Source of the DNA: CAZOHN01 sp964579325
Lineage (GTDB): Bacteria; Pseudomonadota; Alphaproteobacteria; Rhodobacterales; Rhodobacteraceae
NCBI GenBank assembly: GCA_964579325.1
Contig: CAZOHN010000193.1
Span: forward strand, 1-6,917
Length of the DNA: 6,917 nucleotides
Direction of reading: 5' to 3'
Every line of letters starts with the position of its first letter. Within the stretch, counting starts at the first letter, position 1. This document shows, piece after piece, positions 1-5,290 of this stretch. Made by a program: the position numbers and the translations under genes. Below the pieces are notes generated by a model, which saw only the letters and a program-made list of their open reading frames with translations, was not told the origin of the DNA and ran no database searches.

Positions 1-47
1 GCAAGCAGGGGCGGAACGCCCCTGCGCCGTCCCGGGGGCGGGAGGGC
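1..47. repeat. Palindromic two-hairpin intergenic repeat, copy 1
   Basis: This is a REP-like element just upstream of the DUF952 gene. The first hairpin pairs 5-13 with 17-25 (GCAGGGGCG with CGCCCCTGC, a 9-bp perfect stem with a GAA loop). The second pairs TCCCG (30-34) with CGGGA (39-43) around GGGG, extended by GCC/GGC across one G-G mismatch. A second copy lies at 4197-4244. The two share GCAAGCAGGG at the start and an identical 25-base block (23-47 here, 4220-4244 there). The element may begin to the left of the window. Its function is unknown; it could be a dispersed palindromic repeat or an mRNA-end stabiliser or terminator for a gene upstream of the window. Confidence 0.6.
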
Positions 48-130
48 CTCCGGGCGCCCCGGGGCCGCCGGGGCCCCGGTACGCGCGCGCCCGACTTGAC
101 CCCGTGCCTGCTTCCGGTGCAATTGCCTCG

Positions 131-469
131 ATGCTGATCTTCAAGATCTTCCGCCGCCCCGAGTGGGATGACTTCCGGGCCGCCGGCGAGACCGCCGGGG
201 CGCCGGTGGACCTGGCCGACGGGTTCATCCACCTGTCCACCTCCGAGCAGGTCGCCGAGACGGCCGCGAAGCATTTCGCGACCGAGAGCGACCTCGTCCT
301 GGTCGCGGTGGAGGCGGGGCGTCTGGGCGCGGACTTGCGCTGGGAGGCGTCGCGCGGGGGCGCACTCTTTCCGCATCTCTATCGCCCGCTCCGGTCTGCC
401 GACGTGGTCTGGGACAAGTCGCTGCCGCTGGGCGTGACGGGGCACATCTTTCCCGAGGGCGTGGTGTGA
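131..469 (+). CDS. DUF952 domain-containing protein
   Basis: This encodes a 112-residue soluble protein of the DUF952 family, whose biochemical role is not established. The family hallmarks are visible: an N-terminal hydrophobic strand (MLIFKI), DGFIHLS at residues 30-36 and FPHLYRPL at 80-87. The length is typical of a stand-alone single-domain member. I chose the ATG at 131 because the family normally begins right at the LIFKI strand. An in-frame GTG at 104 would add nine unrelated residues. There is no clear Shine-Dalgarno sequence before 131, so the start is a little uncertain. The stop codon overlaps the pyrD start (GTGA, 466-469), so the two are probably cotranscribed and translationally coupled. 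No signal peptide or membrane segment is seen. The pairing with pyrD does not by itself imply a role in pyrimidine metabolism. Confidence 0.88.
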   Translation: MLIFKIFRRPEWDDFRAAGETAGAPVDLADGFIHLSTSEQVAETAAKHFATESDLVLVAVEAGRLGADLRWEASRGGALFPHLYRPLRSADVVWDKSLPLGVTGHIFPEGVV

Positions 470-1527
470 GCCTGGTCGAGCGCGCCGGTCTTGCGGCGCT
501 GAGGCGGATCGACCCGGAAGTGGCGCACGGGCTGGCGCTGAAAGCGCTGCACACGCCCTTCGCGCTGCTGCCGGGTCCGGTGACCTCGCCCCGGTTGGCC
601 GTGTCGCTCACCGGGTTGCTGCTGTCCAATCCGGTGGGACTGGCGGCGGGGTTCGACAAGAACGCGACCGCCGTGGCCCCGCTGATGCGGGCGGGGTTCG
701 GGTTCCTTGAGGTCGGCGCGGCGACCCCGCGAGCGCAGCCGGGCAACCCACGGCCGCGGCTGTTCCGGCTGGCGGAGGACCGGGCGGCGATCAACCGGTT
801 CGGGTTCAACAACGATGGTGCGGCGGCCATTGCCGCCCGCCTCGCGGCGCGCCCGGCGGGCGGGATCCCGGTGGGGCTGAACCTTGGCGCCAACAAGGAC
901 AGCGCCGACCGGGCGGGCGATTTCGCGGCCGTGCTGGCGGTCTGCGGACCGCATGTCGACTTTGCGACGGTCAACGTCTCGTCGCCCAACACCGAACGGC
1001 TGCGCGAGTTGCAGGGGCCGGCGGCGCTGGCGGCGCTGCTGGCGCGGGTGATGGAGGCGCGGGCGGAACTGGCGCGGCCTCTCCCGGTGTGGCTGAAGAT
1101 CGCGCCGGACCTTTCGGGCGAGGAGCTGGCGGCGCTGGCGGAGGTGGCGCTGGCCGCGGGGGTGGATGCGATCGTGGCGACGAACACGACGCTGGCGCGC
1201 GAGGGGTTGCGGAGCGCCGCGCAAGTCGAGGCAGGCGGGCTTTCGGGTGCGCCGCTCTTCGAGCGGTCGACGCGGGTACTGGCGCAACTGGCGCGGCTGA
1301 CCGAGGGAAGGGTTCCGTTGGTGGGAGTGGGCGGCGTCGGCTCGGCCGAAGACGCGTGGGCGAAGATCCGGGCCGGGGCGACGGCGGTGCAGCTCTATAC
1401 CGCAATGGTCTACGAGGGGATGTCGCTGGCCCCGCGGATCGCGCGCGGGCTGGACGCGCTTGCGGCGAGGGAGGGTCTGGGCTCGGTAGCCGGCGCGGTG
1501 GGTCTGGATCGCGACCGCTGGCTCTGA
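466..1527 (+). CDS. pyrD: Dihydroorotate dehydrogenase (quinone), class 2
   Basis: This 353-residue flavoenzyme oxidises dihydroorotate to orotate in de novo pyrimidine synthesis and passes electrons to membrane quinone. The length and the N-terminal helical extension (about residues 1-45) fit the membrane-associated class 2 family. Visible motifs are AGFDKN (61-66) for FMN, the loop RFGFNNDG (111-118), GLNLGANK (137-144), and NVSSPNT (170-176) with Ser173 in the position of the class 2 catalytic serine. Others are Lys211 in WLKIAPD, ATNTT (238-242), GGLSG (257-261), GVGG (287-290) and QLYTAMVY (309-316), which bind FMN and its phosphate. Translation starts at GTG 466 inside the end of the DUF952 gene, with GAGGG at 455-459 as a well-placed ribosome binding site. 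The gene appears intact, and a 768-bp gap follows. Confidence 0.97.
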   Translation: MSLVERAGLAALRRIDPEVAHGLALKALHTPFALLPGPVTSPRLAVSLTGLLLSNPVGLAAGFDKNATAVAPLMRAGFGFLEVGAATPRAQPGNPRPRLFRLAEDRAAINRFGFNNDGAAAIAARLAARPAGGIPVGLNLGANKDSADRAGDFAAVLAVCGPHVDFATVNVSSPNTERLRELQGPAALAALLARVMEARAELARPLPVWLKIAPDLSGEELAALAEVALAAGVDAIVATNTTLAREGLRSAAQVEAGGLSGAPLFERSTRVLAQLARLTEGRVPLVGVGGVGSAEDAWAKIRAGATAVQLYTAMVYEGMSLAPRIARGLDALAAREGLGSVAGAVGLDRDRWL

Positions 1528-2208
1528 CTGCAGGCGGGTGGCCGGGTTCCGCGCGTCGTTCCCGGGTGTGCGCGGGACGGGCGGGAGCAGGTGCGGGGTC
1601 TGGGTGACATGCACGTTTCCGATCGGGCGGATGCGCGGGCCTGGTGCGCCGGGCGCGGTGGCGCCCGCCTGCGGTACTGGCACAGGTACCACATTTCGGG
1701 AGAGTGATCGTCTGGCCGTGCAGAGCGCCGGACATGCTGGATCTTGCCCAAATCCGATGAACTCTGGGCAAGCAGGCGTTGATTTCTCCTGATCGGATGA
1801 AGCAAGGGCCGCCCGACTTGACCGAATTCAGTGCTCGCCACGGCGGATGGGCCAGCATGACCCTGCACGAATACGATCCTGGGACTGTCACCGCGCTGCC
1901 CCGTGTGGCTGTCGGTCTGGGCGTCGGGGTGGCGGTCGTGCAAGCCGGGAATGGATGGAACCGACATCGGCGGCTGCGCCCGCGGGTGTGCACAGGGCCG
2001 CATCGCGACCCGGGGCTTGCCCGGTGGCCGGGAGTGCCTGCGCGCCAGCGGCAGCCGGGTGTGGCGGTTGGCGGGGGAGCGGTCTGCGGGAGCACTTCAG
2101 GCAGCGATTTCACTGTCGCGGAAACGGATCGCTGTGGCAGGAGGGAGGGCGATGCCGCGCGCAAGCAGGGTGCAGGCGTGCCGGCATGGGGCCAGCTTGC
2201 CTTGCGGC
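1528..2208. other. Long gap downstream of pyrD without a convincing gene
   Basis: No reading frame here resembles a family I recognise, and several frames stay open only because of the GC content. The part around 1690-1870 is less GC-rich than its surroundings. The gap holds a 7-bp hairpin at 1650-1667 (CGGGCGC, GGTG loop, GCGCCCG), which could help end pyrD transcription but has no T-run after it. It also holds a 5-bp GGTAC/GTACC pair at 1673-1690 and the 8-bp inverted repeat at 1743-1772. GCAAGCAGG occurs at 1768 and GCAAGCAGGG at 2161; both match the start of the repeats at 1 and 4197. The best protein candidate is a 149-codon frame at 1779-2228, but it has no recognisable domain, has weak codon bias and runs into the Pho box. 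Confidence 0.5.
1743..1772. repeat. Inverted repeat, 8-bp stem with 14-base loop
   Basis: CTTGCCCA (1743-1750) is the exact reverse complement of TGGGCAAG (1765-1772). The right arm runs into GCAAGCAGG (1768-1776), a sequence shared with three other intergenic sites in the window. No T-run follows on either strand, so a classical intrinsic terminator is unlikely. It may be an RNA hairpin, a protein-binding operator or a remnant of a mobile element. Confidence 0.4.
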
Positions 2209-2237
2209 TGGTCATCAATCTGTCATAAATCTGTTAC
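2209..2237 (+). promoter_or_regulatory. Tandem Pho box (PhoB binding site)
   Basis: Three 7-base units are spaced exactly 11 bp apart, as in PhoB direct repeats: TGGTCAT (2209-2215), CTGTCAT (2220-2226) and CTGTTAC (2231-2237), with AT-rich 4-base spacers CAAT and AAAT. The 18 bases 2220-2237 match the classical E. coli Pho box consensus at all positions but one. The orientation is that of transcription towards the Na+/phosphate cotransporter, whose start lies about 60 bp downstream. This predicts activation by PhoB under phosphate limitation. TACAAT at 2235-2240 looks like a -10 hexamer, but it overlaps the last unit, so the real -10 position is uncertain. Confidence 0.85.
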
Positions 2238-2250
2238 AATATCAGGTTTC

Positions 2251-2267
2251 CCGGCGTTCGACGCCGG
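2251..2267 (+). other. Leader hairpin before the Na+/phosphate cotransporter
   Basis: CCGGCGT (2251-2257) pairs perfectly with ACGCCGG (2261-2267) across a TCG loop. It lies between the Pho box and the start codon, about 28 bases before GTG 2296, and would therefore be in the 5' untranslated RNA or near its 5' end. It is not followed by a T-run. A role in mRNA stability or translation is possible but unproven, and GC-rich DNA produces such stems by chance. Confidence 0.35.
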
Positions 2268-2295
2268 CACCGCGAGCGCGAAAGGCACCGGCCCC

Positions 2296-3951
2296 GTGTC
2301 CGGACACATGGTCCTGCTCAATATCGTCGGCGCCGTCGCCGTGCTCCTGTGGGGCACCGAGATGGTGAAGGCGGCCATGCTGCGCGGCTTCGGGCCGGGT
2401 CTGCGGCGGCTCCTTGGCGCCGCGACGCGAGGACCTGTGCGGGCCGCGACGGCGGGTGTGGGCGCCGCTGCGGCGCTGCAGAGTTCGACCGCAACCACGC
2501 TTCTGGTCGCGGGGTTCGTGGAGCGTGGGATGGTGCCGCTCGCCGGGGCGCTGGCGGTGGTGCTGGGCGCGGATCTGGGTACGACGCTGGTGGTGCAGGC
2601 CCTGAGCTTCGACCTTTCGTCGGCGGTGCCTGTGCTTCTTGCGGGCGGGCTGTGGACGGCACGGGTCGCGCGGACCGACCGCTGGCGGCAGGGCGGGCGG
2701 ATCGCCATCGGGCTTGGCCTGATGATCCTGGCGCTGGGGCTGCTGGTGGAGGCCTCGCAGCCGATGCGCGACAGCGCGCTGACGGCGCTGCTGCTGGACC
2801 GGCTGGCGGGCGACCCGATCCTGGCGGTGCTCGCGGCGGCGGCGCTGACCTGGCTGTTCCATTCCTCGGTAGCCTTCGTGCTGTTCACGATGTCGCTGGC
2901 CGGGACCGGGGTGATCGACCTGAACCTGGCACTGCTGCTGGTGATCGGGGCGAACCTGGGCGCGGGGTTCATCCCGCTGGGGCTGCTGCGCGGGGCGGAG
3001 CCCGGGGCGCGACGGCTGCTGTGGGGCAACCTCGGGCTGCGGGCGGCGGGCGCGCTGGCGGCCTTCGCGCTCCTGGGCTGGGTCGCGCCGCAGATCGCGC
3101 TGCTGCCGGGCGACGCGGCGCGGCAGGTGGCGATGGCGCATACGCTCCTGAACCTCGCGCTGCTGGTCCTCGGCCTGCCGCTCGTCGCGCCGCTGGCGCG
3201 GATCCTGCTCGATGTGCTGCCCGACCAGCCGTCGGGAGCGGGCGCGCCGCGCCGCCTCGACCCCGGGCTGATCGCCCGGCCGCCGCTGGCGCTCAACGCG
3301 GCGACGCGGGCGCTCCTGGGCATGGCCGACCGGATCGAGGCGATGCTGGCGGATTCGCTGCGCGCCTTCGAGACCGGCGATGCCGCCGCGATCGCGGCGC
3401 TGCGCGGCAACGAGACGGCGGTCGATGCGATGCAGGAGGAGGTCGAGCACTTCCTCGTCGAGTTGTTGCGCAGCGGGCTCGACCCCGAGACCACCGCGCG
3501 GGTGACGGAGCTTCTGCATTTCGCGACGGATCTGGAGCACGTGGGCGACATCATCGACACCGGGCTGGTGCGGATGGTGGAAAAGAAGCGGCGGCTCGGG
3601 CTCGACTTCTCGGAGGAGGGTTGGCGCGACATCCGAAGCTTCCACGCCCGCGCCGCCGAGCAGCTTCGGCTGGCGCTGGCGGTGCTGGTGTCGCGCGACC
3701 CCGCCCTGGCGGGCGAACTGGTCGCCGCCAAGGACGGGCTCCGCGCACTGGAGGTGGCGGCGGCCGAGCGGCATCTGGCGGGGCTGCGCGAGGGCTCGCC
3801 TGCGGCGATCGAGAGCTCGGCGCTGCACCTCGACGTGTTGCGCGACCTCAAGCGGGTGACGGCGCATCTGACGACGATCGCGCACCCGCTGCTAGAGGAG
3901 CGCGGGCTGTTGCGCGGCAGCCGGCTGAAGGCCCAGGGCAAGCGCGTCTGA
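2296..3951 (+). CDS. Na+/phosphate cotransporter with C-terminal PhoU-like domain
   Basis: This encodes a 551-residue inner-membrane protein of the NptA/YjbB type, expected to couple phosphate transport to a sodium gradient. The membrane half (residues 1 to about 305) has the family's two related repeats: QSSTATT at 62-68 with GADLGTT at 91-97, then HSSVAF at 189-194 with GANLGAG at 218-224. A hydrophilic helical PhoU-like domain follows (about 335-540), including DLEHVGDIID at 412-421 and DLKRVTAHL at 517-525. The overall length is close to that of E. coli YjbB. The frame is open from 1903, but the Pho box at 2209-2237 shows that the real start is downstream. GTG 2296 has AAAGG ten bases upstream; ATG 2308 is the alternative, four residues shorter. 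The Pho box predicts induction by phosphate starvation. Import seems more likely than export, but the direction cannot be read from sequence. Confidence 0.93.
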   Translation: MSGHMVLLNIVGAVAVLLWGTEMVKAAMLRGFGPGLRRLLGAATRGPVRAATAGVGAAAALQSSTATTLLVAGFVERGMVPLAGALAVVLGADLGTTLVVQALSFDLSSAVPVLLAGGLWTARVARTDRWRQGGRIAIGLGLMILALGLLVEASQPMRDSALTALLLDRLAGDPILAVLAAAALTWLFHSSVAFVLFTMSLAGTGVIDLNLALLLVIGANLGAGFIPLGLLRGAEPGARRLLWGNLGLRAAGALAAFALLGWVAPQIALLPGDAARQVAMAHTLLNLALLVLGLPLVAPLARILLDVLPDQPSGAGAPRRLDPGLIARPPLALNAATRALLGMADRIEAMLADSLRAFETGDAAAIAALRGNETAVDAMQEEVEHFLVELLRSGLDPETTARVTELLHFATDLEHVGDIIDTGLVRMVEKKRRLGLDFSEEGWRDIRSFHARAAEQLRLALAVLVSRDPALAGELVAAKDGLRALEVAAAERHLAGLREGSPAAIESSALHLDVLRDLKRVTAHLTTIAHPLLEERGLLRGSRLKAQGKRV

Positions 3952-3960
3952 CGGAGTCGC

Positions 3961-4037
3961 CGTTCGGGGTGTCGGCCGTTCGGGTGGAGTGGTGTCGGGC
4001 GGTGTCGGGCGGTTCGGTGCTGGGCGGTTCGGGCGGT
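3961..4037. repeat. Degenerate GGGCGGT / GTTCGG short repeats
   Basis: GTTCGG occurs at 3962, 3978, 4012 and 4027. GGCGGT occurs at 3998, 4008, 4023 and 4032. Within this stretch the 10-mer GGTGTCGGGC is present as two perfect tandem copies (3991-4010). The stretch begins a few bases after the cotransporter stop codon. It looks like slippage-generated low-complexity DNA; no function is evident. Confidence 0.55.
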
Positions 4038-4160
4038 CTGGTGTCCGGCAGCAGCGTCGCACGTGGTGTTGCCCCTGCCTTTCTCATCGCGGTCCATGCC
4101 GTCCTCCCCTTTCGGGTCGCGTTGGCAGTTGCGCTCATGCTGCCGGCCGGACGAAGGTCC

Positions 4161-4181
4161 GCGCCGCCGGAACGGCGGCGC
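4161..4181. repeat. Perfect GC-rich hairpin with GGAAC loop
   Basis: GCGCCGCC (4161-4168) pairs with GGCGGCGC (4174-4181) around GGAAC. With the extra G-C pair this is a 9-bp stem and a GAA triloop, the same geometry and loop as the first hairpin of the repeat at 1-47. It lies 15 bp before the second repeat copy, so it may belong to the same composite element. No T-run follows. Confidence 0.45.
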
Positions 4182-4196
4182 CGGGCCCAACACCGG

Positions 4197-4244
4197 GCAA
4201 GCAGGGCGCCCGCGCGCCTTGCGCCGTCCCGGGGGCGGGAGGGC
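4197..4244. repeat. Palindromic two-hairpin intergenic repeat, copy 2
   Basis: This shares GCAAGCAGGG (4197-4206) and a 25-base identical block (4220-4244) with the element at 1-47. The part in between differs, yet a 9-bp stem still forms: 4201-4209 (GCAGGGCGC) with 4214-4222 (GCGCCTTGC), with one G-T wobble. The second hairpin (TCCCG, GGGG, CGGGA) is unchanged. Keeping a stem while its sequence changes suggests selection on the structure. The element lies about 130 bp before pgsA. Confidence 0.6.
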
Positions 4245-4267
4245 ACCCGGCCCCTCTGCGGTGCGTT

Positions 4268-4294
4268 GTCCCCGGCGTCCCCGGCGTCCCCGGC
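4268..4294. repeat. Three tandem copies of a 9-mer
   Basis: GTCCCCGGC is repeated three times without a gap (4268-4276, 4277-4285, 4286-4294) in the gap before pgsA. The copies are identical, which suggests recent slippage expansion. Copy number could vary among strains and change the spacing between any upstream promoter and pgsA. Confidence 0.7.
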
Positions 4295-4375
4295 TTGCCG
4301 GGCGTCGTGCCGCGTCCGCCCGGGCGCGCCTCGCCCCTTCACCCGCTGGCGCAATTGCTCTATCCGTTTGCCACC

Positions 4376-5044
4376 ATGACCTGGACCATTCCGAACGTCC
4401 TCACCACGATGCGCCTGCTCGCCGCCCCCGGGGTGGCGATCATGTTCCTCTATTTCCACCGGCCCTGGGCGGACTGGTTCGCGTTGGCGCTGTTCCTCGG
4501 CGCAGCGCTCACGGATTACTTCGATGGCTACCTCGCGCGGCTGTGGAAGCAGGAGAGCCGGTTCGGCGCGATGCTGGACCCCATCGCGGACAAGGCGATG
4601 GTGGTGATCGCGCTTGTCGTCATCACCGGCTATTCGGGGATGAACCCCTGGCTGATCCTGCCCGCCACGGTGATCCTGTTCCGCGAGGTCTTCGTCTCGG
4701 GGCTGCGCGAGTTCCTCGGCGCCAATGCGAGGCTCCTGACGGTGACGAAGCTCGCCAAGTGGAAGACCACCGCGCAGATGGTGGCGATCGCTGTGCTGTT
4801 TCTCGGCACCGGGCTCGATCATCTCGAAGGGATCGCCCGGCGGGGGCTGACCGCGGCCGAGTATGCCGAGCGGGTGACGGCGGGGCTCGCGGACCCGCTG
4901 CGCTCCTGCGGGGTGCGCGGCTGTGCCTCGTATGCCACGACCACGGGGCTGGTGCTGATCTGGATCGCGGCGGCGCTGACGCTTGCCACCGGCTGGGACT
5001 ACTTCCGCAAGGCGCTGCCCTACCTGAAGGACGACCGGCCATGA
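4376..5044 (+). CDS. pgsA: CDP-diacylglycerol-glycerol-3-phosphate 3-phosphatidyltransferase
   Basis: This 222-residue inner-membrane enzyme joins CDP-diacylglycerol and glycerol 3-phosphate to make phosphatidylglycerophosphate, the committed step to phosphatidylglycerol and cardiolipin. The CDP-alcohol phosphotransferase signature is complete: Asp47, Asp50-Gly51, Ala54-Arg55, Gly64, Asp68 and Asp72, in the DGxxAR-x8-GxxxDxxxD spacing. The N-terminal IPNVLTTMRLLAAP stretch (5-18) is typical of PgsA. Hydrophobic segments are seen at about 13-28, 35-48, 74-87, 92-106, 133-145 and 188-205. A polar stretch at about 150-187 with two cysteines (178, 183) lies before the last helix. ATG 4376 matches the family start although no clear ribosome binding site precedes it. 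Its stop overlaps the moaD start by ATGA. A repeat-rich gap lies upstream. Confidence 0.95.
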   Translation: MTWTIPNVLTTMRLLAAPGVAIMFLYFHRPWADWFALALFLGAALTDYFDGYLARLWKQESRFGAMLDPIADKAMVVIALVVITGYSGMNPWLILPATVILFREVFVSGLREFLGANARLLTVTKLAKWKTTAQMVAIAVLFLGTGLDHLEGIARRGLTAAEYAERVTAGLADPLRSCGVRGCASYATTTGLVLIWIAAALTLATGWDYFRKALPYLKDDRP

Positions 5045-5289
5045 TCGAGGTGCTCTATTTCGCCTGGGTGCGCGAGCGGATCGGCCTGCCGAAGGAGCGG
5101 ATCGAGACCGCCGCAGCCACTCCCGCCGCGCTGGTCGAGGAATTGCGGGCGCGCGAGGAGCGCTATGCCGCCGCCTTTGCCGACCTGTCGGCGCTGCGGG
5201 TGGCGGTCGACCAGGAGCTGGTGGACTGGGACGCGCCCCTTGCCGGTGCGCGGGAGGTGGCCTTCTTCCCGCCGATGACGGGGGGCTGA
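5041..5289 (+). CDS. moaD: Molybdopterin synthase small subunit MoaD
   Basis: This 82-residue ubiquitin-like protein is the sulfur carrier of molybdopterin synthase. Its C-terminal glycine is adenylated and turned into a thiocarboxylate, which donates sulfur to precursor Z (cyclic pyranopterin monophosphate). It ends in FFPPMTGG (75-82), the diagnostic Gly-Gly tail, and has the beta-grasp start MIEVLYFAWVRERIG. The length is normal for MoaD. The ATG overlaps the pgsA stop (ATGA, 5041-5044), with AAGGA at 5027-5031 as the ribosome binding site. The stop codon lies one base before the moaE start, so the subunits are very likely made together. ThiS is another ubiquitin-like candidate, but the adjacent moaE settles the assignment. 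Confidence 0.95.
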   Translation: MIEVLYFAWVRERIGLPKERIETAAATPAALVEELRAREERYAAAFADLSALRVAVDQELVDWDAPLAGAREVAFFPPMTGG

Positions 5290-5290
5290 G

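Larger units (their letters stand above)
3952..4375. other. Repeat-rich gap upstream of pgsA, no gene seen
   Basis: This 424-bp region has no credible coding sequence. It is a patchwork of short GC-rich repeats: degenerate GGGCGGT/GTTCGG units at 3961-4037, a perfect hairpin at 4161-4181, the second copy of the two-hairpin repeat at 4197-4244, and three tandem 9-mers at 4268-4294. The frame of pgsA stays open back to 3989, but that upstream part translates to low-complexity Arg/Pro/Gly/Ala sequence unlike the family. The pgsA promoter must lie here unless the gene is read through from upstream; I could not identify one. GCAATTGC, a palindrome at 4351-4358, also occurs at 119-126 just before the DUF952 gene. 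Confidence 0.55.

Noticed and set aside
96..126. Sigma-70 promoter with TTGACC (96-101) before the DUF952 gene
   Set aside because: The region at normal -10 spacing (GCAATT) is a poor match and lies only a few bases from the start codon, so support is too weak to annotate.
1650..1690. Intrinsic terminator for pyrD
   Set aside because: The stem CGGGCGC/GCGCCCG is over 120 bp past the stop codon and has no T-run; in such GC-rich DNA this is not enough.
1779..2228. Possible 149-codon gene in the gap after pyrD
   Set aside because: No recognised domain, no clear ribosome binding site, weak codon bias, and the 3' end overlaps the Pho box. It is kept only as a candidate in the gap description.
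1903..2295. N-terminal extension of the Na+/phosphate cotransporter back to 1903
   Set aside because: The extension has no family similarity, and the Pho box at 2209-2237 would lie inside the coding region.
3989..4375. Extended PgsA N-terminus
   Set aside because: The extra 129 residues are low-complexity and come from the repeat-rich gap; PgsA proteins normally start at the IPNVLT segment.
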